Below, piece by piece: positions 54,085 through 64,000 of a stretch of DNA of 64,000 bases. Origin of the DNA: Areca catechu (Eukaryota; Streptophyta; Magnoliopsida; Arecales; Arecaceae); contig CM038039.1 in NCBI GenBank assembly GCA_021397845.1, forward strand, positions 176,736,526-176,800,525. The letters run 5' to 3'. A program made the position numbers and the translations under genes. A model generated the notes under the pieces. That model was given only the letters and a program-made list of their open reading frames with translations. It had not been told where the DNA came from and did not search any database. Within the stretch, counting starts at the first letter, position 1, and each line of letters opens with the position of its first letter.

Positions 54085-54750
54085 GCTGGGGAGTTCTTCT
54101 ACCCACCTACCCTTGGTCCAGTCCAATCTGGTCCTGAGTCCTTGGAGGATGGTCCAATTGGTCACCTTGGCCTCCCCGTTGGTCTGAGGATGAGCCATCG
54201 AGGTGAAACGATGTTGGATGCCAAGCTCGGCATAGAATTCTTTGAACTCCTGGTTATCGAATTGTCGCCCATTATCAGTGATAATGCTATGGGGAAGCCC
54301 AAAACAGTAGATGATCAACTTCTAGAAAGAACTGGCAGACCTTGGCTTTTGTGATCTGTGCCAGTGGCTTTGCTTCTACCCACTTGGTGAAGTAGTCGAT
54401 AGCCACTATCAAAAACTTCTGTTGCCCTGATGTAGGAAGAAATGGACCTAGGATGTCCATTCCCCACTAGGCGAATGGCCATGGGGTGTAGAGCTGGGAG
54501 AGCGGCGATGCTGGTTGACGTTGTATGTGGGCATGGCACTGGCATCAGTCACACCTCTTCACGAAGTCAGTGGCGTCCTCCCTCATGGTCTCCCAGTAGT
54601 ATCCCTGTTGGAGAGCATTGTATGCAAGAGTCCTCCCCCTGACATGGTTTCTGCAAAGGCCTTCGTGTATCTCTTGGAGCACGAAGGTTGCCTCTACGCG
54701 TTTCAGGCATTTCAGGAGCAGATAGGAGTAGGATCGGTGATAGAGCTGTC
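54085..54750 (-). pseudogene. Tat-1 integrase zinc-binding domain and core
   Basis: On the minus strand: LLLKCLKRVEATFVLQEIHE, then the H2C2 finger (EIHEGLCRNH ... VKRCDQCQ), a TAG in PFA-stop-WGMDILGPF (54467-54469), core with Asp in GMDILG, then after a frameshift IIYCFGLPHSIITDNGRQFD with the second Asp. In PQTNGEAKVTNW the catalytic Glu (normally ...QAEVTNR) is Lys. It joins to 37701 across Gyp-D. It is also cut on the other side by the Cop-2 LTR. Dead integrase. Confidence 0.85.
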
Positions 54751-57107
54751 TGAAAGATTGTGCCCTGAAAGCCAATTGAAATATTGTAATTTTGATCCCA
54801 AAATCAATGAATTGACATTTTATAAAGGCATTAGTTTCATCATTTGCTGTTTCTTTTTGATTTTATGATGAACCCCATAGATTAGGGCTATGGTTCTGGG
54901 GTTATGATGAGATCATACCAGTGAGACCTAAAGCCTTAAAACCCTAATCTAAAATATTCCTGATCGATGGGACATTGAGTTGGGGATCAATGTTTCCGGC
55001 AAGACCAGCACATCCTATATATGTTTTGTAATAAGGGTGACTGATCTCACAGTCACTTGTGTTTGACACTAATACTAGGATGTGAGTGTTCATTAGAGAA
55101 TGAGTTCATTGAATTGATCCAGATAGAGAATATCTAATGGAACCTTATCTGTTTGTCAATAGATAATTCTCATAGTGGGAGTAGTGCATGTGGTCCTTTG
55201 ACCTGAGACTACCATAGTACCTTATATATATGAATCCATACTTTGGTTCGCAATCAATCATGACACTGAGTCATGCACGAGGTGATACTGGTTATGGTGG
55301 ATTGTATATGGAGGTTGTGAGTAGGTCAACAAGGAATTGATCAGCCCTAGTAAGAGGGAATAGCATCCAGTAAATTTCAAATGATGGATTCAGGAAACCT
55401 TTGATCAAAGTATGAACATTAGAGTTATTTTCTAATGGTTCATTACTGAATCATCATTATAAATATTGAGCTAGGGATGAATATGAAAATTGGATTTGAC
55501 AAGTATCCATATTCATAATCATATTCGGGATGCAAGTTGATCAAAGGACTGAATTGCCCGGTAACTCACCACTGAAGGGTATTTTGGTAATTCCATCAAA
55601 ATTTCACATCTTCCGGGTAGACATGATACGTTGCTAGACGTCAATCATGTCTTGTAGGTATATGATTGAGTCATGGAAATTCAAATCAGTCAATTTGAAT
55701 TAGATTCTAATTGACCGAGTCGAGCTAGTTTGAGTTGACCTAAATCGGCTTAGTTGAGATCTAACCGAATTAAGTCAAATAGCACTCGGACCTACTGCTG
55801 GCTAGGTGTGGAACCCAATGGGTCACACACAAAAGAAAATTGATGAAGGATTTAATTTGGAATTAAATCATGTTTGCAGGATAAACACACTAGCATGTGT
55901 TGCAGACCAAATTTCTATTCGAATCAGATTTGAATTTGGTTCCGAATTGGGCTTAATTGGGTTCTAATTGAATCAGATTAAGGTCCAATTTATTTTTTAG
56001 GACATTAGGCTAACCCATGGCTGAACCCAAGTGAATTTAGTTCACTGAGACCCTCTCTCCAAGCCGCCCCCTCCCTTTTCTCACCCGCGCGCGCCAAGAA
56101 AGAGAGTCCACGCACGTGGACTTCTCTTAAAACGCGTGAGAAAGAAAATATCAGAGAAAAATCTGAAAAGGGGCAATTCAGATCCTTGTCTGGCACCCTT
56201 GGATCTGGATCTGATGGCTAGAAAAAATTAAGGAAAAGATCCGTCGCTTTTCGGTCGCAAATCCGTCTCCAAAAGTCGCGATTCTTCTTGAAGTTTTTCC
56301 GAGAGTCCTCCTCGTCGGAAAAACGAAAATCAAATCGGAGAATCATGATTTTTGGTTGAGGGGATGCGTGAGGAATGAGGGATCATGATCCCTGGGGTTT
56401 CAGAGGGTTGCGTTGTTTCGAGATGACACCCCTCTGAGATCTATAAATAGGGTTGGGGTTCTCGGGGGTTTTCACGTAACATAATTCAGAGATCCAATTC
56501 CCTTTCTTCCTCTCCAGAATACTCCTTCCTCTTGTTCTTGTTGGGTATTGTTTCCCTTACAGAGGTATCCTCTGTCGAAACTCTGACCCTAAACAAGAAT
56601 AAGAAGAAGGTCTTGAACGGTAAAGGAAAGAAAAGGGAAAGGATCTATTCTTCTTTTCCTTCTTGAATTAAGACTTTGACTGTCTTAATTTTTCTTTCAA
56701 TTCAATTCAAGAAAAGGGATTCAAGAAAGGGAATTCTTGAAGAAAATTCAAGAAGAGGAAAGAAGGAAGAAAAGAAATTTTCAAGAAAGAAAATTTCAGC
56801 CTAAAGGTCCAAGAATTGAATTCTTGAAAAAGAATTCAAGAAGAGGAGCCAAGAACTAGAAATTATTGTCTTCATTATTTTTCTGTGTGGATCACCATTG
56901 GAGGGTGAACATTTGGGCACTTGGTGGAGATTCAGAGTTCGGGTTTTGCGATACAGGTTAGTATCTTAATTTGAGAATAAATCTTATATAAACATCTTAT
57001 ATGTTTTAATTCTTTTAAGGAGATTTTGGGTTGAAGGTTTGGTGAAGATTTCATAAAGATAAAATTTTTTTGAAATCTATGATTCCGCCTTGCCACCGAA
57101 CCCTACA
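54751..57107 (+). repeat. 5' LTR of Cop-2
   Basis: Starts TGAAAGATTGTGCCC and ends CCGAACCCTACA; 2357 bp. TATA-like CTATAAATAG at 56451-56460. It contains the palindrome GTCCACGCACGTGGAC (56106-56121) in the position where Cop-1 has its GAGTCCA hairpins. Very similar to 62303 onward. Confidence 0.94.
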
Positions 57108-57108
57108 G

Positions 57109-57121
57109 TGGTATCAGAGCC
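57109..57121 (+). other. Primer-binding site of Cop-2
   Basis: TGGTATCAGAGCC, tRNA-iMet type, one base after the LTR end. Confidence 0.95.
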
Positions 57122-57268
57122 TCCTTATTAAGATTAAAATATATATTCTGAATTTTAGATGCATATTTATATAAGTAACATGAGATGTAATATATGTTTG
57201 TTATAATGTCACCAATTAGGGTTTTTCACTCAAACCCTAATTATTGTAGAGATATGCATAGAGATCTA

Positions 57269-57530
57269 GTCATCATACTGAAATAAGGTTGCCCTGGCAT
57301 AATGGTGGATCCATTATGTGGTAAATGGTTGTCCTAGTATGATGACACACTAATCACATATTTATGTTAATTATGCATATATGTTTGATGTATGCCACTA
57401 ATTAAGGTTTTCACTTAAACCTTAATTTGCATAGAGATATGTTTAGCCTTCTAGTCATCATACTGAAATAAGGTTGCCCTGGCATAATGGTGGATCCATT
57501 ATGTGGTAAATGGTTGTCCTAGTATGATGG
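57269..57530 (+). repeat. Duplicated nested hairpin in the Cop-2 leader
   Basis: Two copies (57269-57346 and 57454-57530) of the hairpin with arms CATCATACT/AGTATGATG and inner arms CATAATGG/CCATTATG. They are about 185 bases apart within a larger direct duplication. Cop-1 has one copy at 43696-43773. Confidence 0.85.
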
Positions 57531-57650
57531 CACACTATGGCACATATTTGCTAGAATGTGCTTTGTTTTAATAAAGCCCTCTTTAACAACATATTAAGTT
57601 GTAGTGTCATATACCAAAAGCAAAAATAATCAATATGATTAGTTTATCAT

Positions 57651-57792
57651 TCGGTGTCTAGGAAACGTGGTTCATGATCGGTAAAGAGGACGTGGTTTTT
57701 AATTGGTTCCGTTGACTGACCTGGCCAATTCTTATTGGTGTCTAAGGAAAGCAACGGGGGGACTCCCACCACTCTCCCACTTACCTGGCCGG
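57651..57792 (+). other. Shared leader module, Cop-2 copy (two units)
   Basis: Unit 1: CGGTGTCTAGGAAACGTGG ... GTGGTTTTTAATTGG ... CTGACCTGGCCAAT. Unit 2: ATTGGTGTCTAAGG ... GGGGGGACTCCCACCACTC ... CACTTACCTGGCCGG. Nearest in its second unit to the Gyp-A and Gyp-D modules (CCCACCACCCC ... TTACCTGGCC). Confidence 0.72.
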
Positions 57793-57869
57793 TATGATTA
57801 ACTTAATTATTGATTGATATGCTCAGTGTAATATTCACTATATATGGCTTTCCTTCATGCCAAGTCATT

Positions 57870-58208
57870 ATTATGTTATGATCCATATTAGGTTTGTTGT
57901 GTACACACAAGAATTTTTTTCTTTATGGTGACTTACATAATTTTTGCTTGGTACATTTGATGCTTATGGAATGATTTGATATAATACTTTGTTGTGTACA
58001 CACAAGGGTATTATGATTAATATCATGACTATATAGCAATGAAGGGTCTAACTTAACTAAAATATTATAGTTTGTTGTGTACACACAAGGCTATTAATAT
58101 TTTAGAGGCCAAGATAAGTTGAGAATTGTATGAATTACAATTGGAAAGAGTTTTCCTACCTTTGAACTTATATAAGATTTGTTGTGTACACACAAGGTCT
58201 TTTATAAG
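57870..58208 (+). other. Array of four hairpins with a common loop (Cop-2)
   Basis: Loop TTTGTTGTGTACACACAAG at 57893, 57988, 58071 and 58178; spacing 95, 83 and 107 against 90, 85 and 107 in Cop-1. Stems: CCATA/TATGG plus ATTATGT/ACATAAT; ATAATAC/GTATTAT; CTAAAATATTA/TAATATTTTAG; CTTATATAAGA/TCTTTTATAAG (one mismatch). Confidence 0.88.
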
Positions 58209-58385
58209 GAATTAGGATCTCAACCCCACTAAGAGAACCAATTAGGGTTTTCTCGATCATCACATTGAGGGTTATGATGCTTGATAAAATAGTGGGAGAC
58301 ATAATTAAGTTAAAGTCCTAATTTAATTATGTTTTGTCAACATTGATTGTCTGCTTATGTAATGTTGTTTGTTAATGTAGATTAA

Positions 58386-58736
58386 ATGGCCTCTTCACTC
58401 TCACTCCGTAGCATTCTTGATGCAAATAAATTGACTGGACCAAACTATGTTGATTGGTTGAGAAACTTGAAGATAGTACTCAGCCAAGAAAGAATTTCTT
58501 ATATTCTTGATACCCCAACCTTGGAACCATTAGGGGAAGATGCCTCGCAAGAGGATAAGACCACATATAACACGTGGCAAAATGACTCACTTACTGTCAA
58601 GTGTATAATGCTTGCCTCTATGACCAATGAGTTACAGAGGCAACATGATAGCATGGAAATAAACTCCATATTGCTCAATTTAAAAGAACTTTATGGAGAA
58701 CATAGTCGAACTGCAAGATATGAAATATCTAAGTAG
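58386..58736 (+). pseudogene. Cop-2 gag N-terminal part, ending in TAG
   Basis: ATG at 58386: MASSLSLRSILDANKLTG, then NYVDWLRNLKIVLSQERI. It is closely related to Cop-1 residue by residue. TAG at 58734-58736 after EISK, followed in frame by LFRARMTEGTSVQDHVLK. This is the same codon as the first TAG of Cop-1; the expected residue is Gln. Confidence 0.85.
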
Positions 58737-60944
58737 TTATTCCGTGCAAGGATGACAGAAGGTACATCCGTACAAGACCATGTATTAAAGGTTATTGACC
58801 TAATCACCCGATTGGGTCAATTGGGTTTTGTTATGGATGGGGAGTTGAATCAGGATTTAATCCTGCAGTCACTCCTAGAGTCATTTTCACAGTTTATTCT
58901 TAATTATCATATGAACAAACTTAACACTTTCTTGCCTGAGCTGTTGAATATGTTAAAAACAGCAGAGAGCCATTTAAAGAAAAATAAGGCTCCACTTCTT
59001 CTTGTGGATGGTGTAAACAAGAAGAAAATAGGCAAAAAGGGTTCCAAGAGGAGGTTAAATCCAAAAGGGGGCATCAAGAAAAAGAAAGGAAAGAAGGCCT
59101 CCGGACAAATGACCTGCTTTCATTATGGCAAGCCGGGTCACTGGAAAAAAAACTGCAAGGTTTACCTTGCAAGTGTGAAGCCTGGTGCTAGTAATGCACC
59201 AAAAGGTATGTATGAGATACATGCAATTTTGTCATTAGACACTTCTAATTCAAACTCTTGGGTATTGGATACTGCTTGTGGTCATCATATCTGCAAATCA
59301 TTGCAGGGACTACAGAACATTAGAGTTTTGAAGGAAGGCGACTTCGAGCTCTACGGTGCTGAAGGAGATTCCATACAAGCAGAAGCTGTAGGGACTTATA
59401 TGTTGAAGCTGCCTTCTGGGAAGATTTTAGAGTTAAAGAATTGTTATTTTATGCCTAGAATCATTAGAAACATCATATCTGTACCCTTGTTACTTAAACA
59501 AGGATATATTATGAATGTAATGAGCAGTGGCTGCTCAATCAGTTTTTCTAATGAAATAATATTTAATGGCATATTTTGCAATGGTCTCTTAACTTTATCT
59601 TCTGATGACAATATACTACATGTTAGTAATAAACGAAAAAGAGATGAAGTAAACAATACTTTACTTTGGCACTGTCGTCTTGGACATATTAGTGAGCAGA
59701 GGATTAACAAGTTATACAAGGAAAAATTCCTTAATCCTTATGACTATGAATCATTAGGAACTTGTGAATCATGTCTCATGGGTAAAATGACCAAGACTCC
59801 ATTTAGTGGACATAATGAAAGGACAACAGAGTTATTAGGACTCATACACACTAATGTATGTGGACCTATGACAACTCAGGCCAAGGGTGGATACTCATAT
59901 TTCATCACATTCACTGATGATTTTTCAAGGTACGGATTTGTGTATCTAATGAAACATAAGTCCGAAGCTTTTGAAAAATTTTTAGAGTATCAAAGTATGG
60001 TAGAGAAACAAACAGGGAAAAGTATTAAGATCCTTCGATCAGATAGAGGAGGTGAATACTTATCCACCGAGTTTCTTGATCACCTTAAACAAAAGGGAAT
60101 CATCTCTGAATGGACTCCTCCTTACACACCACAATTAAATGGTGTTGCTGAAAGGAGAAATCGTACTTTATTAGATATGGTACGGTCCATGATGTGCTTC
60201 ACAGACTTACCTATTTCTTTCTGGGGATATGCCTTGGAAACAGCGGCTAATATTTTGAATAGAGTACCATCCAAATCTGTATCTAGCATTCCATATGAGT
60301 TATGGAGGGGAAAGAAACCCAATCTTAAGCACCTTAAGATATGGGGATGTCCAGCTTATGTCAAAAGAAATTTTGGACAAAAGCTTGATGCTAGAGCAGA
60401 AAAATGTCTATTTGTTGGATATCCCAAAGATAGTATAGGATATCTATTATACCACCCTACTGAACAAAAGGTTTTAGTCAGTAGGCATGCCATTTTTATG
60501 AAAAAAGAATTCATCCTACAAAAGGGCAGTGGGAGAAATATTGAACTTGAAGAAGTTCAACAAGTAGATACATCTCAACAAAATCATAACACAGTTAGTA
60601 TAGAACCTGAACACACAACTCCTATTCGTAAGTCTGATAGAGTGCGACATGCACCTGAAAGGTATGGGTTCATTATTGAAAATAATGAAGCCCGAATCAT
60701 TGATAATGATGAGCCTCTAACATATACGGATGCTGTCATAAGTAGTGACTCAGACAAATGGCTGGAAGCCATGAGATCCGAAATGGACTCCATGTATGTC
60801 AACCAAGTCTGGACTTTGGTTGATGCACCAGAGAGTGTTAACCCTATTGGATGCAAATGGGTCTATAAGAAAAAGATTGGGACAGATGGCCAAGTTGAAA
60901 CTTATAAAGCCAGATTAGTGGCTAAGGGTTTCAGACAAAAATAG
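58737..60944 (+). pseudogene. Cop-2 Gag C-terminus, protease, integrase and RT N-terminus
   Basis: A single frame open for more than 730 codons. Zinc knuckle CFHYGKPGHWKKNC has Tyr for the second Cys (codon 59124-59126). Protease WVLDTACGHHIC. Pre-integrase LWHCRLGHISE and CESCLMGK. In the integrase the first catalytic Asp is Asn (HTNVCGP, AAT at 59853-59855); the second Asp (RSDRGGEY) and Glu (VAERRNRT) are present. RT starts at GCKWVYKKKIGTDGQ. It ends with TAG 60942-60944 in RQK-stop-GIDYDE, shared with Cop-1. Integrase and zinc knuckle would be impaired. Confidence 0.9.
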
Positions 60945-61868
60945 GGAATAGATTATGATGAAACATTTTCTCCTGTTGCCATGCTCAAATCTATTCGGAT
61001 CATGCTTGCTATAGCAGCATATCATGATTATGAAATCTGGCAGATGGATGTGAAAACTGCATTCCTCAATGGTTTCCTTGAGGAAGAGGTTTATATGTCA
61101 CAGCCAGAAGGTTTTGTCTTGGAGACTAAACCTAATCAGGTATGTAGGCTAAAGAAATCTATTTATGGATTAAAGCAAGCATCTAGGAGTTGGAACATCC
61201 GATTTGATAAGACAGTCAAAGAATTTGACTTTATCAAAAATGAGGATGAACCTTGTGTGTACAAGAAGACTAGTGGGAGTGCCATAGTTTTCTTGGTTCT
61301 GTATGTAGATGACATACTCCTCATTGGGAATGATATCCCAATGTTACAATCAGTCAAGGTATGGTTATCTAAACAGTTTTCCATGAAAGACTTGGGAGAA
61401 GCATCTTATATACTAGGCATCAAGATCTATAGAGATAGATCTAGGAGGATGCTAGGTTTATCCCAGTCTAGGTACATTGACCAAGTGCTAAAAAGATTTA
61501 GCATGGAGGAAAGTAAAAGAGGTTACTTACCTATTGGTCATGGCATACATCTTTCTAAGAAGATGTCTCCTAAGACACCTGAAGAAAGAAATAGAATGAA
61601 TTCGGTACCTTATGCTTCGGCAGTAGGGTCTATTATGTATGCTATGTTATGTACTAGGCCTGATGTGGCATATGCCTTAGGTATAGCCAGCAGGTTTCAG
61701 GCTGATCCAGGAGAGGATCATTGGAAGGCTGTGAAAAATATTCTTAAGTACTTAAGAAGAACTAAGGATATTTTTCTAATATACGGAGGATCTGATCTTA
61801 AACTAGAAGCTTATTCAGATTCTAGTTTTCAATCAGATCCAGATGACAGCAAATCTATATCTGGGTAA
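60945..61868 (+). pseudogene. Cop-2 reverse transcriptase
   Basis: In frame: GIDYDETFSPVAMLKSIRIM, WQMDVKTAFLNGFLEEEVYM, KSIYGLKQASRSWN, LYVDDILLIGND (YVDD), LGIASRFQADPGEDHWK, then the start of RNase H (YSDSSFQSDPDDSKSISG). It ends at TAA 61866-61868 where Cop-1 has TAT (Tyr, in ISGYVF). The RT core itself looks intact. Confidence 0.92.
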
Positions 61869-62288
61869 GTTTTTATCCTTAATGGAGGAGCTGTAAGCTG
61901 GAAAAGTTCTAAACAGCAAACTGTAGCTGACTCAACAACTGAGGCAGAGTACATTGCTGTTAGTGAAGCTGCCAATGAAGCTATCTGGATGAAGAAGTTC
62001 ATATCAGAGTTGGGCGTAGTTCCTGAGATTGAAGGTCCAGTATCACTTTATTGTGATAATACGGGGGCTGTTGCTCAAGCAAAGGAACCAAGAGCTCATC
62101 ACAAATCAAAGCACATTCTGAGGCGCTTCCATCTCGTTCGAGAGATTGTCGAAAGACAAGAAGTCTGCATTAAAAGGGTAGAAACGAAGAACAACGTAGC
62201 AGACCCGTTCACTAAGGCTCTATCACAGCGAGAGTTTGATCGCCACCTTGATTGTATGGGGTTAAGATTTAAAGGCGATTGGCTTTAG
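61869..62288 (+). pseudogene. Cop-2 RNase H and end of pol
   Basis: In frame after the TAA: VFILNGGAVSWKSSKQQTVA, DSTTEAEYIAVSEAANEAIW (catalytic Glu), LYCDNTGAVAQAKEP (Asp), KHILRRFHLVREIVERQEV, NNVADPFTKALS. Stop TAG 62286-62288, a few bases before the polypurine tract. The ATG at 61989 is internal. Confidence 0.9.
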
Positions 62289-62291
62289 TGC

Positions 62292-62302
62292 AAGTGGGAG
62301 AT
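62292..62302 (+). other. Polypurine tract of Cop-2
   Basis: AAGTGGGAGAT directly before the 3' LTR start at 62303. Confidence 0.85.
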
Positions 62303-64000
62303 TGAAAGATTGTGCCCTGAAAGCCAATTGAAATATTGTAATTTTGATCCCAAAATCAATGAATTGACATTTTATAAAGGCATTAGTTTCATCATTTGCT
62401 GTGTCTTTTTGATTTTATGATGAACCCCATAGATTAGGGCTATGGTTCTGGGGTTATGATGAGATCATACCAGTGAGACCTAAAGCCTTAAAACCCTAAT
62501 CTAAAATATTCCTGGTCGATGGGACATTGAGTTGGGGATCAATGTTTCCGGCAAGACCAGCACATCCTATATATGTTTTGTAATAAGGGTGACTGATCTC
62601 ACAGTCACTTGTGTTTGACACTAATACTAGGATGTGAGTGTTCATTAGAGAATGAGTTCACTGAATTGATCCAGATAGAGAATATCTAATGGAACCTTAT
62701 CTGTTTGTCAATAGATAATTCTCATAGTGGGAGTTGTGCATGTGGTCCTTTGACCTGAGACTACCATAGTACCTTATATATATGAATCCATACTTTGGTT
62801 CGCAATCAATCATGACACTGAGTCATGCACGAGGTGATATTGGTTATGGTGGATTGTATATGGAGGTTGTGAGTAGGTCAACAAGGAATTGATCAGCCCT
62901 AGTAAGAGGGAATAGCATCCAGTAAATTTCAAATGATGGATTCAGGAAACCTTTGATCAAAGTATGAACATTAGAGTTATTTTCTAATGGTTCATTACTG
63001 AATCATCATTATAAAGATTGAGCTAGGGATGAATATGAAAATTGGATTTGACAAGTATCCATATTCATAATCATATTCGGGATGCAAGTTGATCAAAGGA
63101 CTGAATTGCCCGGTAACTCACCATTGAAGGGTATTTTGGTAATTTCACCAAAATTTCACATCTTCCGGGTAGACATGATACGTTGCTAGACGTCAATCTT
63201 GTCTTGTAGGTATATGATTGAGTCATGGTAATTCAAATCAGTCAATTTGAATTAGATTCTAATTGACCGAGTCGAGCTAGTTTGAGTTGACCTAAATCGG
63301 CTTAGTTGAGATCTAACCGAATTAAGTCAAATAGCACTCGGACCTACTGCTGGCTAGGTGTGGAACCCAATGGGTCACACACAAAAGAAAATTGATGAAG
63401 GATTTAATTTGGAATTAAATCATGTTTGCAGGATAAACACACTAGCATGTGTTGCAGACCAAATTTCTATTCGAATCAGATTCGAATTTGGTTCCGAATT
63501 GGGCTTAATTGGGTTCTAATTGAACCAGATTAAGGTCCAATTTATTTTTTAGGACATTGGGCTAACCCATGGCTGAACCCAAGTGAATTTAGTTCACTGA
63601 GACCTTCTCTCCAAGCCGCCCCCTCCCTTTTCTCACCCGCGCGCGCCAAGAAAGAGAGTCCACGCGCGTGGACTTCTCTTAAAACGTGTGAGAAAGAAAA
63701 CGTCGGAGAAAAATCTGAAAAGGGGCGATTCAGATCCTTGTCTGGCGCCCTTGGATCTGGATCTGATGGCCAGAAAAAATTAAGGAAAAGATCCATCGCT
63801 TTTCGGTCGCAAATTCGTCTCCAAAAGTCGCGATTCTTCCTGAAGTTTTTCCGAGAGTCCTCCTCGTCGGAAAAACAAAAATCAAATCGAAGAATCATGA
63901 TTTTTGGTTGAGGGGACACGTGAAAAATGAGGGATCGTGATCCCTGGGGTTTCAGAGGGTTGCGTTGTTTCGAGATGACACCCCTCTGAGATCTATAAAT
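62303..64000 (+). repeat. 3' LTR of Cop-2, truncated by the window edge
   Basis: Starts TGAAAGATTGTGCCC and follows the 5' LTR closely with scattered substitutions until the window ends inside the TATA-like CTATAAAT (63993-64000). It contains the perfect 16-bp palindrome GTCCACGCGCGTGGAC at 63658-63673. The minus-strand frame 63542-63919 is LTR sequence. Confidence 0.94.

Larger units (their letters stand above)
57122..58385 (+). other. Structured 5' leader of Cop-2
   Basis: 1.26 kb, no gene. Same order as in Cop-1: nested hairpin (here twice), shared module (57651-57792), four-hairpin array (57870-58208), then gag. The extra length comes mostly from a duplication of about 190 bases at 57215-57590. 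Confidence 0.75.
54751..64000 (+). mobile_element. Cop-2: copia element related to Cop-1, 3' LTR cut by window end
   Basis: 5' LTR 54751-57107, primer-binding site 57109, structured leader, gag-pol 58386-62288, polypurine tract, 3' LTR from 62303 to the window edge. Same organisation and clearly related protein to Cop-1, but LTRs are mostly different in sequence. Inserted in Tat-1 integrase; left flank CTGTC (54746-54750). The right target duplication is outside. Confidence 0.94.

Overview
This window is plant nuclear DNA made entirely, as far as I can see, of nested LTR retrotransposons. I find no host gene, no cellular tRNA or rRNA gene and no CRISPR array. The evidence is many primer-binding sites complementary to the 3' end of initiator-Met tRNA (TGGTATCAGAGC), LTRs starting TG and ending CA, 5-bp target-site duplications, and recognisable copia, chromovirus and Tat-type gypsy protein fragments. 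The element types point to an angiosperm, possibly a monocot; I cannot name the species.

Layout. 1-12117 holds RT-less gypsy derivatives of one loose family: Gyp-L (minus strand, running off the left edge) and Gyp-A (plus strand, 2876-12117), broken up by solo LTRs of a second family (solo-B). 12119-16835 is a copia-like LTR (LTR-C), itself split by a solo-B LTR and by a gypsy LTR. 17741-21782 is a truncated minus-strand copia (Cop-5) with a solo-B LTR inside its gag, flanked by a perfect TTCCC duplication. 21783-23713 is a decayed plus-strand copia (Cop-3). It is interrupted at 23714 by a SIRE/Maximus-like copia (Cop-4), whose gag is split by Gyp-E (25600-30666, TSD CTAAG).

From 31704 to the right edge lies a minus-strand Tat-type gypsy (Tat-1) with an antisense extra ORF of the 'putative gypsy type transposon' kind and two tandem-repeat blocks. 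Its integrase is split by Gyp-D (37707-54084, TSD GCTAG/GCTGG). Gyp-D is itself split by an Angela/Tork-like copia, Cop-1 (41103-51009, perfect TSD TCTAG). A relative, Cop-2, sits in Tat-1 from 54751 and runs off the right edge. Nesting is therefore five deep: Cop-3 > Cop-4 > Tat-1 > Gyp-D > Cop-1.

Three observations stand out. (1) Cop-1 and Cop-2 carry, between primer-binding site and gag, an array of four hairpins that share one loop sequence on different stems, with compensatory changes between the two elements. (2) A leader module starting GGTGTCTAAG and ending TACCTGGCC occurs in the 5' leaders of both copia (Cop-1, Cop-2) and gypsy (Gyp-L, A, E, D) elements, which suggests a shared RNA function or exchange between superfamilies. 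(3) The Cop-1 gag-pol frame is intact over 1304 codons except for four stops, all TAG and all at glutamine positions; two of them are shared with Cop-2. In addition, Gyp-A, E and D share an architecture in which reverse transcriptase is gone but the integrase C-terminus is kept, with the chromodomain still visible in E and D.
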